Shown: positions 37,853 through 50,600 of the stretch, piece by piece
How the letters are laid out: each line of letters starts with the position of its first letter
Position numbering within the stretch: the first letter of the stretch is position 1
DNA from: Spongospora subterranea f. sp. subterranea
Taxonomy: Eukaryota > Endomyxa: Phytomyxea > Phytomyxea > Plasmodiophorida
DNA length: 64,000 nt
Reading direction: 5' to 3'
NCBI GenBank assembly: GCA_049724395.1
Contig: JAUGWO010000248.1
Span: 1-64,000, forward strand
Notes under the pieces: generated by a model
What the model saw: only the letters and a program-made list of their open reading frames with translations
Database searches by the model: none
Told to the model about the DNA's origin: nothing
Translations under genes and position numbers: made by a program

Positions 37853-39097
37853 ATGGGCGGCTGTGAACTCGACGGGCAACCGAAAATCCAGTCGACGTTG
37901 ATCTCGACGCAGATGGCGATAATGTCGGCCATGCGAAGCGGGACGATATCCGATGGCGAGGGCGCCGCCGCCCTGAAGATCATCAGCCAACATGTCGCGT
38001 CGCAGACGCCGTTTCGAACGGTTAGGAATCAACTCGATTGCGGTCCCGGCTGATGATGTCGTCGACGATTCGAATTAGATCGCTGCCGCTGGGTCCGACC
38101 ATAGCCCAAAGAAGGTCACGTCCAGAACCTACGATGATGCCAAAACTTCGATCGGCTATGGCGTCAACGTAATTGATCTTCTCACCCATTTGTTTTGAGG
38201 AAAGCGTTTGTCGGGTATTTGGGTTTAAGTTTTTATGGTATTTGGCCAATGAGTCTCCATGCACAAACACGTTGATCGTATGACTTGATGTGTTTTATGA
38301 CACCAGGCGGCGCTAATCATGTGCGGAACCACCGCTCATTCCCTAACTCGTTTGTCGATCTGGCGCTGCCCCGAATTGGGCGACGTCGGAATGTGGCGCC
38401 TGTCACGATCTATATTCATGTACGCTGGCAAAATATTCCCACCGTTTGGTTTCCTGCTCATCAACGGCGACGTGACAATCAACCTTTACCGCTCGTGTGC
38501 GATTTTACTCGATTTTCATTCTGCGCCAAAGTGTTTCGATTGTATTCGAACGATTAAGGGGACTGTGACCTTAGGATGCGAAACCTTCATCATCTCGAAC
38601 TATCGGATAGCAATATCGGGCCGAACGGGTGCGTTGCCCTGGCCCGCTGCATATCCCATATATCCCCAGCCTTGCGTATTCTCAATCTCGACTTCAACCC
38701 GATCGGTATCTGATCATCATCATCATCATCATCTGTCCCAATCGACACTCAAATTGTTTAATCCGCCCTTCCTTTTTACAACTTTGGCGTTGGGAAAATG
38801 TTGTTTTGTCATCGTCATCATTCGACCGTTTGAAACCGATTCAATTCCGTTGCTCAAATGGAGGGTTTTCAACGAATTTTGACCGTTGGTTACAATTCCA
38901 CAGGCGCGGAAGGTCTGGTGCATTTATCGATGGCCATCCTGAAAATCGGTTCAGTCAGCGTGTCTTATTGTTCACTTGGGCGATCGTCAGGTGTCGCCAT
39001 ATCATCGATATTGTCGCATCCGGCCATCGCAATCGCGTTCGCACCGCCCTCCTCACAATGTCTCTTAACGCCACTAATATGGACCTCCCTGGTGTAG
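37853..39097 (+). CDS. Leucine-rich-repeat (ribonuclease-inhibitor type) protein, multi-exon
   Basis: LRR units of the long type are read on several exons: ISDGEGAAALKIISQHVAS (to about 38018), SLTRLSIWRCPELGDVGMW (exon starting at 38309 after a 3' splice site), LHHLELSDSNIGPNGCVALA and LRILNLDFNPIG (near 38580-38712), and GAEGLVHLSMAILKIGSVSV, then YCSLG, after another intron. Each follows the LxxLxLxxNxIGxxGxxxLA pattern. Such repeats form a curved protein-binding surface; no other domain was seen. One of the introns has a (CAT)n run at 38714-38736. Upstream exons back to 37595 are possible (CGLSDGSLIHWLEQKL). Exon joints within 38400-38570 are unresolved. Confidence 0.6.
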
Positions 39098-39099
39098 AA

Positions 39100-39940
39100 C
39101 GTTGAACCTATCTGGAAACCCGTTGGGACCGGCCGGCATTATCGGTATATGTCCAGGTACAAAGCGCAATGTCATCGTGTTCCGATGATGAAATCACAAT
39201 TGTTTCTCATCACTGAATTACAGTTCAAATTATCATTAGAATACTTCAAATATTGATCCCAAAGCGCTATTTACGCCAGATAATTTTGTGCATTAATGTC
39301 GAAGCGTTTTCATCAAAACTTGAGCTCCTGTTTTACGAGGGAATTTTCCTCTGTGAACCCCTGAAACGTTCTTTGAATATATTTCTCCTTTATTTTGAGA
39401 TTATTGTTGTATTCGAGATCGAATCGAGATTCGACGCATTTTGCTGTTGAATTCCCTCCACGAGTGGGTTTTGGGTCGGAGGTGATATGGCGCCACCGTG
39501 ACAATACATCATGAATCCTCTGTCGAATGGTCGAAAGCTCAGCTCAGTGTCGCGTGTGTTTTAGGATTGGCCGTCAACGTATCCATTTTCGATCTAGACC
39601 TATCATGCACCGGAATGAACGTCGAGTCGGGCCGAGGAACTGCACACCATCTCCAGATCGAACCAAAGTGGACGACATATCAATATTTCCGGAAACAATC
39701 TCGTCTCTATAGAAAATCCACGACTTCAGCTTCCCGGCTATGAACGCTCTCAGTAAATTACGTCGATGAGTTCCTTCTTGGTGTACAGACCCGACGTTGA
39801 CCAGAGCTAGATCATAGACAGTGGGGAGAAGGCAATTTACTTCTTTGAGATAAAGCCAATTCCTATGGATCGACGAGTTAACGACAACGTTCAAATAGAG
39901 GTCGGATTGTGATGGGTGTGGTTTTTTTTGGTGCATGATG
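39100..39940. other. No gene recognised
   Basis: A minus-strand frame of 120 codons (39936-39574, with LAFIAGKL-like and IFYRDEIVSGNID stretches) is open but has no recognisable domain, and the plus-strand frames look random. It could be a decayed gene. Confidence 0.35.
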
Positions 39941-39944
39941 CCCT

Positions 39945-40345
39945 TTTGTGTTCCGGTAAAGCCTACCTACCGCAAGCGTAAAAACATACCACCCGTCAAT
40001 ATCGTCATAATATCATTTCGATATTTCTTCCGATTTTATTCATTTACGCCGTTCAGCCTTTGTAACACAAGTATAATCAGCATCAATAAACGTATCTTTT
40101 GCCCATTTATCAAACACAACATCCTTCACCACCATGTAAATGGTCACACCATCTACCTCCTTACGTTCTGCAACAAAATAATTTGCATAAAAATTCCAAC
40201 CTTCATGTAAATTCTTACTTCGTGTAAAACAGCATTGATAACAGCCAACAACTTTTTAAAATCCAATTTTGAAGCTAAATTCAAGCAATCAACCCTATAA
40301 TACACCCTTTTATCTCTTTTTAGTGGTTTAATTTCTCTCATTTTT
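39945..40345 (-). pseudogene. AT-rich foreign-looking patch with a broken small gene
   Basis: The base composition falls to roughly one third GC, in contrast with the flanks. The minus strand holds protein-like sequence, Lys/Val/Asp-rich, opening with a Met (MREIKPLKRDKRVYYRVD) and ending in VTKAERRK. It looks broken, with about one break. The Lys- and Ile-rich style recalls genes of AT-rich large DNA viruses or symbionts, but no family was recognised. AT-rich DNA without clear genes continues to about 40750. Confidence 0.4.
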
Positions 40346-41054
40346 ATTTATTTAACTTTACCTTTGCCACTTTGAAGTGGTGGATGCAACCAATTTCTCG
40401 ATTTTCTTAGGTTTTACACATCCTTATCCTTCAAGTCCATATATGTTCCTTTTTCTGGACAAAAACACGCCAACCCATCCTTGTCGCCGCTCATATAGCA
40501 GAAATGATTCTCTCATCAAGCACACGCTCACTCAGTGTTTGTATTTGCTCAAGATCTTTTCCCGGCCCTGTGACCTCTGACCTAATAAGTTTCGCTGCAA
40601 CCGAAACTTGTTTGAAACTGTTGTCATGTTCCTGCAGTCTTCTGACTAAAACAGTACTTCACGCGAACTGTGTTTAATTAACGCTCTATCTCGATACAAT
40701 TGAGGTTGGATTACTGAAAATAACACATGTGATTGTTTATATTGATATATTGTCGGGACGCCATGAATCATCTGATGAGGACAGTAACGATGAGCGTAAA
40801 GAACAACGCACCCAATGATAAGGATGGGTGTGTGGCGTGGTTATCCTTGGACAACGACACATATTCGTCACCGAACGTCATCACATTATCGCCTGAACAA
40901 CACCCATCGTTCAGAAACTGCATTATAAGCCGATATCAAGGGTCCAGGTCAACCTTCACAGGAAATGGCCTTCGTTGCTGCTAACGCGATTCCAGACACA
41001 GCATTCGATCGCCGACCTGAGAACAACAACAGGTAAACCACTGCCGCAGGGGTG

Positions 41055-44000
41055 TTATCGCTGAATGGATGATCTCCCCCCACCTATGGAGTCGCCTTGC
41101 ACAATACTGACCGACACCGATAACGGATTTGGCTGGATCGACTCTTTCAGATGCAGAACCACGGTCGAAACGCTCCCCGGCACCACCATCGCCCGTGTGA
41201 TCTGCGTTGTCGGGTTCGTGCAATACACCACGTAATAATCCACATCCGGCATCGGTGTCCACGTTGCCGTTAATGCCGCCACCTGGCCGGTAACCGAAAC
41301 CATCGTGGGTGGCGATAACTCGTCCACCTGTTCATCAACACAATCCGTTATACGATGACCTGGTCGTGAAGCACAGTTGACGTACTGTCGTCATGGCGAA
41401 CTGGGTGTAGACGGCGCGCAGCGTAACGTTGGACTTGGTCGTTTCGGGTGATGGCGTTATGATGGCGCCAGATGCGTCAATCCATTGCGCAAATCGGTAG
41501 TACCGGTTGTCCTAAGAAGGTCTGAGGTGGAGACGGGGTTGGGGATGGGAGCGCATAACGCGAATACCAAGAGCTGAATATCGGGGACCGTTAGCTGAAA
41601 ATCATCGCCGGATACCGTGTCGATATCGCACGAGCTTCGTCGATTGGGGCAGATTGGGAGCTCGAGCCCCGCCGGCTCCGTTGATAATGACACTCGGGTC
41701 ACGGATGGATAAGATATGATCTCCTTCGTAATCGTGGTCGCCAACGTTGGATGCGGTTTGGAAATCTGCAACGCGTGGATTCGAAATCAATGACGGTTTT
41801 CGGAAATACAGCAAAACCGAATAGGTAAAGACTGTGATGATACAAAGATTACAGAGGGAGTCTGCTGTGAATACCTTGACAGATATGAAAGAAGGGGGCT
41901 GCTGCTGCGTCGCCACGAAAGATATGGCGTTATTACCGCCTTGAACTGCCAACGGGCGCGCTTCACAACTAGCTCTGTCGATATCGGCTGTGCACTGGCG
42001 ATAGGAACAATGCTGCACGCTGGCCGTCCACGATGCTCCGGTTAGGTCGTAAACGATGCCACGATTGTCGCTGGCTGACACAGATATCGTGATGCGATCT
42101 CCGCTCCTACACGTCGAATGAACTCCAGATCACTTACTAAGGCTAGCCAAATGCCGAAAACAAAGCGGAAATGTGCACAAATGAGGAAACAGTTCAGATT
42201 ATGTGAAGCGAAAAAGATGGTGATGACGATGAGGAGATGGCGAGTACCTCCACATATACGATTCTGGTGTCATACGAACAATCCACGTGATCTTCGTCCC
42301 AATCAAAATATCGTGTTTGACGATATCCGAAACCGCCCCGGAATTCGACGTGATTCGCAGGCCGACCGACGCGATGCCAGGGTTGGTGAATGTGTGCTGT
42401 ATAGTTGGAACCGAAACGGATTCCCATTTCCCGTCCCCTGCAACACATGCATCGCTCAGCACACACACACCCAATGAATCTGGTTTATGCTTCCAAAACA
42501 AGATTCCCTTGATAACAACACAGCACCCAACGATTGAACCGTATAGTCCAGAATTGTCAAATCGTGGCAAAGTTGAACAGAAACTGTGGCAGATGCGTTT
42601 ACCATTGAACTCCCATTCATATTTGGAGATATCTGTTCCAGACTCGCCAGCGTCGAAAGAAAACGTGGTAATGGCGCTGTTGACGCTGTCGAACGTGAAG
42701 GACGCCACCGGAGGACGACCTGACTCGCGGCGTCAGCGACACACGTCGACGTTTGGGGAACGTCATGGTGTTACCGGCAACGTAACGCAGACGGACGATT
42801 TGCGACATGAAATAGTCGACGAGATAGACGTTACCGTCGGGCCCGGTCGTAATATCCACGAACTGGCCCGGTTTCAGGCCACTCTTGTCGGCGTCGGCGT
42901 CCGGAGTGTAAACGAACGTTCGAACACGCGTTGGATCGGGATTGCCTGAAATTGATGGATCAGGACAAATCTAGCAGTGATACAAGTAATTGGCAATCTC
43001 TGCCGGACGATTTTTAACATCATTGGGAACAGGAAACGGTAATAAAAGGCAACGACCGTTGATGCAGTTTTCAAGAGAGTAATCTTTCTGAATCATTTTT
43101 TTCAAAGGCGAATGGATATATAGCAAGTTAACAAGTTGAAGGGGATAGGAAAAACACGGTGCCGAGTCGATGATAAACTTGAAAACCACCCAAACCTGAT
43201 GCGTCCTTCTCAAAGTAATAGACGCAACGCTGTGATCCTTCGAGCCATATCAGGGTGCCAGCCCATTGTGATTGGGGCCAGTTGGAGCCACCATAGAACA
43301 GCACCCCTAACGCAGCAGTCGATATCAGAACAGTGCAGTACTTTAGATTGCTAAACAATCGAAAAACGAAAACTGCAAATGAACTCGAACACGCTAAAAA
43401 CCCTGACAAACAAACGAGAGATTAGACCGCACCTGTTGGTGAAAATGAACTCGATGTGCAAAGGGCACGCTCATCTGCTGGAACATCGGGTCCAGAACCG
43501 TGATTGTATCTGACGTAGGATCGATGTCAAACGGGACATGATTTTGATGAAAAGGATATTGATGAACGGACGCGAAGAAAGGCATGATGAGCTTATCAGG
43601 TGTTAGGGTGCGGCATTCGGCCAAATTCAGAGGGCCATAGGTTGGGGTGGGTTTAGTTCCTAGAACACGAAGAAATGTCAGATCATAGTTGAGAACTCAG
43701 TTGTGGTTCGATATTGATTGTTCTAACGACCAATACATTGAACACAAAAAAACCCATCTTTGGAAAAGCGAATTGGTAATCGATCAGACCTTCATAACAT
43801 GGCCATCCATAGTTGGGCACAGAAGCGCCCACTGATCGCAGAGGATTAGCGATTACGTTGATCTCCTCCACGTAATCTGACGTCGGCACCGGATCAGCCA
43901 TTCTTGTGTCTAAACACACGGGCAGAACCGACCAGATCCCACATCGGCGATGAAGATGTCCCCCGTTGTTGGGCGTACCGCCAACCGGTACGGGTTCCGG

Positions 44001-45610
44001 TGCCCTTTCGATACGATCGTGTAGTCGACGCCCTTGACCAGCGTACGCGATGCAAGCAGAGCAGCGGGAAGGACCCGCAATATCTAAAACAATCAAAACG
44101 GGGAAGTCGGTGAGACGGGGGGTCCGCCAAGTTCTTTTCAAGGTCGACTCAAATTGGATCCATAACTCTCAATAATGTGCGACCGTTCTTCGCAGGAATT
44201 TCGAACAAGTTTCTGACGAGGAACGGCAAATGTAGAAACGGAAATAGCATTTGTCAAAACTGAATAATGCGATGCGAAATCACAATTGTTGCGGGTTTTG
44301 TTTGGAGAGTCAACCAGACTTTTTCAGCGAAGAATTAAAAAGTTTGATGAAGTGTCGAGGTTTGCATTTGAACGATTGGAAAATTGAAAATGGCGAGACC
44401 AACCTTTCCGTGGAGAAATTGTTCAGATTGGGCACGAAAAGCGCCCTGAACTTTGGGTCCCGTCTTGACATAGCACATGTCCTGTGGTTGTCCTAAATCC
44501 AGTCCTTCGATGGCCGCCCCGTCTCCTGCGCTAACGTACAGCGATCCATCGGGAGCCCATACCTGAATCCATCAAACCACGTTAATCAAATTTCCGAAGT
44601 GCCCTGGGACGCCTTGGGCAGCCCAAATGATTGATCATGTCAACGCCAGTCATGTCGAAGACAAAACAAAAACAAAAAAAACAGTGAAAAACACATTCCA
44701 TTGAAGCAACAATTTCCTGGAAGCGAACGGGAAATCGCAGGTTCAACGAATATGGTTGATATTGAAGAGACAATCGGTGTTGGAAACGGCGATAGGTTGA
44801 CTGACAAGGTCATCGACATGGTGGGCTGGCGCCGGGGTGCACCAATCCGATATCAATATCTGGTCGATCGTCCCCTTCAATGTCGTCTGATCGACCCGAA
44901 TACGCAGCAGTCGTCCTGGAACCGGCTCAATCTTACGACGTGTTTTCCTCTGGCAGAAGAATCGAATCTTACCGCTCGCCTCACACCATGGCCGAGAATC
45001 TGGAGGGTTGCTCAACGCCGCTCTGGCGATGTCAACAGGGCACGTTGTTCTGAAATCGGCAATTTGAGTTTTTGCGACGATTTCGACGAACTGAACCTGC
45101 TTACGGATCCGACAAAATCGGGACGTCGTTCTGAAGATCGGCGCGCCGGTTGGCAGTGAAGAAGGCGAACACAAACGGAGTGGCGGGATATTGCGGATGG
45201 ATATTGAACCCAAGCAAGCCATGGTCATGGTACGAGTTAACCAGTCCAGATAGATCAACACAGCGCGTGTAATCGGATTCTCCAGCCGATATTGACGCGT
45301 AAAGCCGAATCAAACCCGTTTTTTCTGCAGCGAAAACGTGCGAGTTTCCTGGACTAAGAAAAGCAGAATAACGCTCAGGGTTTCGTTGAATCAAAGCGAA
45401 AACACGAATCTGCGGACCTGAATCTTAAGGCGGTTGTATATCCCATTCCTGTCCAAAACTGAACAAATTGTTTCTGTTAGGCCAGACCAGCACCATCATC
45501 GGTTGTGGAATACGTACTGTTTCCTGTACAAACTGGTCCCGTAATCGTTCGACGACGGCGGCGTCGCCCTTGCCCAACACGAGAACGGTTAAAATTACCA
45601 GAACGTTCAT
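41055..45610 (-). CDS. Secreted glucose/sorbosone dehydrogenase-type beta-propeller with PKD and FN3 domains, many exons
   Basis: On the minus strand the start at 45610 gives a signal peptide (MNVLVILTVLVLG). The propeller follows: FAAEKTGLIRLYAS, HDHGLLGFNIHPQYP, GRLLRIRVDQTTLKG, WAPDGSLYVSAGDGAAI, KGHRNPYRLAVRPTTGD, then IFIADVG, EEINVIANPL ... YGWPCYEG, GVLFYGGSNWPQ, and FVDITTGPDGNVYLVDYF. This is the order of quinoprotein sugar dehydrogenases (GSDH/HIPL type), which oxidise sugars outside the cell with PQQ or a like cofactor. Next come a PKD-like beta-sandwich (TTFSFDAGESGTDISKYEW ... HTFTNPGIASVGLRI, 42700-42290), a Cys-bearing linker, and a C-terminal FN3-like domain (ALTATWTPMPDVDYYVVY), with the stop at 41055. 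At least ten exons with short introns; not every joint was fixed. PKD and FN3 modules often bind carbohydrate or wall polymers. Confidence 0.82.
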
Positions 45611-45619
45611 GACTGTTTC

Positions 45620-46715
45620 GATATCGTTGCGATCTAGCACGCCCCAGAATTCGGCGCCTTAGCGAAATGATTCAGGGGGGCAGTTGACCATCTGATTCGG
45701 TGCCCTTCGTAGGTGGAGATTTGGTACTGCAGCCCACAGACCATCAGTGATGGGAGCCCATCTTCATCACCCTGTGACCGGTTACCGATCAACTGACACC
45801 ACACCCCTGTTGTGGTGTTACCACACTGTTCAACAGATGGCCAGTTGTCCAATATCTTCCATTAGTCGCGATCGGATTGCCCGACACATGTCGCCAGGTA
45901 CCGATGATTGCAGGCGGGGTGGCCACTCCGCCAATACCCAGAATTAATGCTTTGAAATTGTCGTACAACCGTTATATTCCTAGGGCCATGAATGGGAGGT
46001 ATACATCCCTTTGAACGACTAGCGCCAATTCCAGGTGTTTTCGTCTGTTGCGTGCTTCTCGCGCGCCGGCGCAGAATGAATGTGGCTATTGAACATTACG
46101 AGACCTAGTCGTGTGATTTCAGGGTGAAAGAACAAGATCCAATTGTTTTATTACGGTGCCATCTTCTTGGGCATTATTTCAGTTCTGTAATCCGGCAATT
46201 TCAGGTTAGAAATTTTGCACCATCTATATCTCAGATTTTGACACAGGACGTTAGACTGTCGTTCACCCTAAATGTGTTCATTCTACCGGTAGCCTTTGGA
46301 TTGCCATGTCCAGCCAGCAATGGCGGCGTATCCTTATGACCCCATCGGTCATCATCGCCAGTTCCCTTGGACTTACCAACGTGCGCCGTCGAAGCCCGAG
46401 GTAATTTCAGCACGCAAAAAGGTCAACCTTCACATTATGCAAACATTATATGAGAATGTGGCACTAAATTTATAAATGTTATTGACCGAGTGTCATTTAG
46501 GAATTGAAACACTACAAAATCGGAAAAAGATGAATCCAAAAACTGATGTAACCGCCTCATTTACAAATGCAACCTGTGAATAATGAATGTTAAATGGATT
46601 ACGGACGATTGTGGACCGAAATGAATGTTCGCAATCCGGACGTCAGTGGTGGAGAAGTCACTGGTGATGATATAGCCTTTCGTGGAGCTAGATCGCCACT
46701 GGGGTTTAACCCAAG
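45620..46715. other. Spacer between divergent genes, nothing recognised
   Basis: This interval separates the start of the dehydrogenase gene (minus) from the F-box gene (plus), so it should hold both promoters. Short frames of 60-76 codons have no family features. No repeat of note. Confidence 0.5.
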
Positions 46716-46720
46716 AAACA

Positions 46721-48001
46721 ATGTCGATTTCAGCATTAACAAACGACCTGCTCATATCGATCCTGATTTACCTCGATGTTCCAGACCTGCTGACTTTAGA
46801 ATCGGTATCCGCTGCGGTTAACGCCCGCATCCGTTCGAGTTCCATCGCCGATCGTCTTTGGTCGCCGGCGTTGCGCCGCCTGACACATAACAGCCAATTG
46901 CGCTGCGACAGCAAAGACACTTTCCGAAAGAGCTTAACCCTTTCTAGCTGTAAATGGCTCCAATCGTACAAAATCCACAGGATGAACCATTGTAACGGGT
47001 TCGACTTCTCCCGAAACCATCTAATCGATTGCGAATTTGCCAGTCGGTGCTGGTTCCTATCGGACCTGAATGTTTTCAGGGTTGGGCAGCATCTTGTCAT
47101 GTGGGGCCCATACGCACCCCATATCATCAACATGTGGATAGGAGATGGGCGTTTCGCCAAGTTCCCGCCCCTCCCAACCGGGGACACGCTCGTGTACGAT
47201 TCGCGCAACTACACGCCATGCGATTGGGTGGCGCTACGATCGGCTCGCCGACCCGATGAGGTCCATTTCTTCACCCCTGAGGAGCTGCAGGTTTATGACT
47301 CGACGTCCCTCGATGGCAACCATCCTGTCGTCCCGGTTGATCGCCACTATCAGGTCCGTTGCTGGTCCCATAACTTCCTGTTTCTTGCGTCGAGATGGCG
47401 CCACACCCTGTGGCAATTGCGGGTCGGCAATAACCCAGTTCGTCTTTGGAGCCGGTTTTGGTTCTCATCGTCCAGAGCGGAATTCCACCTTTCGGAGCAA
47501 TTTTTGGTGTCGATTGCACATTTGAGAAGTGGTTCAACACTGGTGAAAGTCTTCAACGTTAGTGCGGGCGATCTATTATGGTGTCGCGAATTGACCATGT
47601 TCGACAAGTGTCGACATGTAGCGGTGACGAAGGATTCATTGCTGATCCAGCCGTGTATGGGCCGGCACTCTGATGCGTTGAGAAATGTGATGTTTGTGAA
47701 ATTATCGACGGGCGAACTGATACAGCACCGTCTGCTCGATGCAGACGAGATCCCAGCCCATCTTATCTGTACCACCTCCGTTTCCTGGGACGAATCATCG
47801 ATCGCATTCTATGGGCGGTTCCACAGACGACATGCACGTTGGTCGAACGGCAGCGACTTTGTGGCCATCGGGGATGCGTATTCAAGGGAAGTGTCGATCT
47901 TTGTGGCAGAACGGGGTCCAGGTCTTGGCGCTTTCATAACGTACCGAGAGGGGCGACTCCAACCAATAAAGGCCACCTTCCTCAGATTTCATGAAGGATG
48001 A
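46721..48001 (+). CDS. F-box protein
   Basis: A single-exon frame of 426 residues. The start chosen is the Met of MSISALTNDLLISILIYL because it places the F-box at the very N-terminus; a Met 13 codons earlier is in frame. Residues 4-45 match the F-box (NDLLISILIYLDVPDLL, TLESVSAAVNARIRSS), which binds Skp1 in SCF ubiquitin ligases. The remaining 370 residues are Trp-rich with beta-strand periodicity (FPPLPTGDTLVYDS, NNPVRLWSRFWFSS, LSTGELIQHRLL), possibly a degenerate propeller that selects the substrate. No intron is needed. It lies just upstream of PSF2 on the same strand. Confidence 0.75.
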   Translation: MSISALTNDLLISILIYLDVPDLLTLESVSAAVNARIRSSSIADRLWSPALRRLTHNSQLRCDSKDTFRKSLTLSSCKWLQSYKIHRMNHCNGFDFSRNHLIDCEFASRCWFLSDLNVFRVGQHLVMWGPYAPHIINMWIGDGRFAKFPPLPTGDTLVYDSRNYTPCDWVALRSARRPDEVHFFTPEELQVYDSTSLDGNHPVVPVDRHYQVRCWSHNFLFLASRWRHTLWQLRVGNNPVRLWSRFWFSSSRAEFHLSEQFLVSIAHLRSGSTLVKVFNVSAGDLLWCRELTMFDKCRHVAVTKDSLLIQPCMGRHSDALRNVMFVKLSTGELIQHRLLDADEIPAHLICTTSVSWDESSIAFYGRFHRRHARWSNGSDFVAIGDAYSREVSIFVAERGPGLGAFITYREGRLQPIKATFLRFHEG

Positions 48002-48137
48002 AAATACAACTTATATTGAACTTGTTTTGTTGGGTGGAGACTGTTGTGCGTGACGGGGTCCGGATCACGACCCGGTTTTCAAGTTTTGGTCGAGTCGGCC
48101 GGTTCTAGAATCGTGACGTGGGCCGCTGCGTCAGGCG

Positions 48138-49384
48138 ATGACGGCGTCGTCGCCGGTCCTGTCGTGTGCGGAGACCGAGTTCTTGAGCGGGGACGCTGTG
48201 ATCATGATCGTTCCTAATTTCAATCTACAACCGATACAATTGCTCAATGTCTGTGTTTGCGCTAGCCCTTGGCGTCATTGTCCTTTCGCAATTCTAACAT
48301 CACAGTCTTCTTTTCATTCCAATAATTCCATTCTTATGGAGACTACATTTTGCTTGCCATCGTGTTTTTTTGTAGTTTGACAGCAAATATTAGAGAGAGT
48401 CAAGACAAACGTATTTTTTTTTACTTAATTTGATACATTGAGAGAACGTATTTTTTGACCTAATTTGATACATTGAGCGTTGAAAGTTAACGGTTAGCTG
48501 TGTGTGTTCTCCCAGGGTATGATTGGTCCATTTCGGACCGAGTTCCAGGTCCCTGTTCCGTTGTGGGTGGCGCTACACCTGCGGCGCTCCCGCAAGTGCC
48601 ACATAGTCCCTCCCGATTGGCTCAGCCTGTCCTTCATCAACGACCGTATCGAGCAAGAGAAGGTCGATCGTGACGGTTTCTCGCAATTGCCATCGCACTA
48701 TATAGAGATGGCCGCCCTATTATTCAAACAGTAACGTCAACCTTACCTGTTACATTCGCCACACTCGTAGCGTGTACCGTCGGCCGACAGTCATTGAAAC
48801 GTTGTGTCGCCCATTTTATCGGTTTACGTCTATCAAGAATTGATCACCCCAGTTGTGTTGAGTGGGATAGCGCCATTTTGACGGTTTTACGAACGGTTCA
48901 CAGTCGTTAATTGCGCTTTAAATGCGGTGCCTTTGAATTTTCATCTTGTGTTAGACGGGCGGGAGTATGTCATCTTGTTGGTTTTCAGTGTTCATATGTT
49001 TCTCGATTATTGATGCCGCCGGGATAAGCGCATCTTGTTACCCTGTGCTAACTGTGTTTGTCCCAGCGCTCCTGAGGATATTCCGAACGTGACGAAGGTG
49101 AAATCGGCGTTAAACGCGCTAGAGTCGATTCGGTTCGTGAAGCTGCGCAGCGGTTTGTCCGAGATCTCGTCGGCGTTCAGTTTCGCCAAGGTCTGCTGTC
49201 CGTCTGCCGTATTGAAGTATCTCCACGTCTGACTGAATGTGTTCCTCAGCTGAACAATGTCACGCTGATGGAGATTAACCAGATTCGCTCGTACACGACC
49301 AACGCCCTGGATCAGTTCTATTCGCTGTCTATGGAGGCGAGCAATTTGGAAGATCCGAGCCAGACTCAAGAGGTTTTTTTATAG
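48138..49384 (+). CDS. PSF2: DNA replication complex GINS protein PSF2, 4 exons
   Basis: Exons 48138-48248, 48516-48730, 49067-49190 and 49250-49384 join in frame through GT-AG introns to 194 residues (human GINS2 has 185). Landmarks in order: AETEFLSGDAVIMIVPNF (N-terminal strand), GMIGPFRTEFQVPVPLWVAL with LRRSRKCHIVPPDWL, FSQLPSHYIEMAALLFKH and APEDIPN, and the late helix KLNNVTLMEINQIRSYTTNA. These match the A and B domains of PSF2. As part of GINS it joins Cdc45 and Mcm2-7 in the replicative helicase and acts in the nucleus. The introns are longer than usual here (267, 336 and 59 bp). Confidence 0.93.
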
Positions 49385-49399
49385 CCATCGCATTAACTT

Positions 49400-50600
49400 A
49401 TACTATACCCGTCTAAAGTGTGCTAAATCTCGAGGAGCTCAATCTAAGTCGAATCTGCTCAGCATTTCTATCAGTTGCCATCTCCTCATCAGTGATTATC
49501 AGAAGTCGGATACTTACACTGGATGGAAAGTGTCAAGCTACGCTAGACTGGTCGTTTACATCGCCCATGAACGCCGTGTTGAGGCTGATGCATTTGAGGT
49601 CGCCCAACGGCCACCCACCACGTCCTGGATCGAATTTAGACTTGATCATGAGCCAGACATGGTCTTAGCACTTGCTGAACTGCATGATGGTTTGGCGGTC
49701 AACAACCCCAATATCAAATTGCATATGCATCGCTTCTTAAATTGGTTTCCTGCGGGGTGATTTTCTTGAATTAGCAACGTCTTGATGTTTAGGGCTAAAA
49801 ACACTATCTGAAGTGATTTGAATGATTGCGCTTGTTCAACCCATTCCAAAAGTAATAGCGGCGGGGTCATCTGGATATCGCTGTGAGGATCAATTGAGTG
49901 AATTTGGCGGCAGCGCAATCCTATGTGAATGACCCTAATTCGCCATGGACAGTTGCATTGCGTGGTTCCACAAAACTTAACTTGACCGTTTTTTGTTAAA
50001 TATCCGCTCGACTTGAAACGGATAAATTCAATGTTCGAAAGATGTGGTACAAGAAGCGGAGGTCAGTTTCGACCAATCGAAAGATTCTGGGGGAAAATGG
50101 CTTGATGCAGGCCTTGTTGATGGTCGCAACGATGGAGAATTAGCAGCCAAAATGGGCTTTCCGACAACGACAGTATCAAGACACACCTGACACTATCTGA
50201 GAATGGGTATGTGATAGCAGAGACATTCCCACGTTATTAGATATCGGAATTGGTATGACGCAGAGGAGTATCAGGTCAACCAGATCAGCTATTCTGATGC
50301 TCAAAACTCCATTACAGAACCTGACACGACATGACCAATCAGGTTACGAGCAAAGCGGAATTCGTTCCCAGAAATACATTGGCCTGATGCATTCGGTAGT
50401 ATTGTCCCACCCCCTGTGTTCGAAAATAATGATCAGTCAGCAGTAATTAGCAGGATATGTGCAGATAATTTAGGGAGCAGAAATGGGCACCGGGTGATAT
50501 CTCGATTGAAGGTAAAGGTATTGGGGAAATAGTTGAACAATGATAGTCCAACATTGAGACATTTTGATGCACCGCCTCATCTTGGCACCCGCAATCGTTC
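49400..50600. other. No gene recognised; possible far end of the Ty3/gypsy fossil
   Basis: Short frames only. Nothing here could be assigned with confidence. It precedes the recognisable polyprotein remains of the LTR element and may be its more decayed left part. Confidence 0.35.

Noticed and set aside
38714-38736. A poly-His run (CAT repeat) as part of the LRR protein.
   Set aside because: It falls after a good 5' splice site and before a 3' splice site, so it is most likely a microsatellite in an intron.
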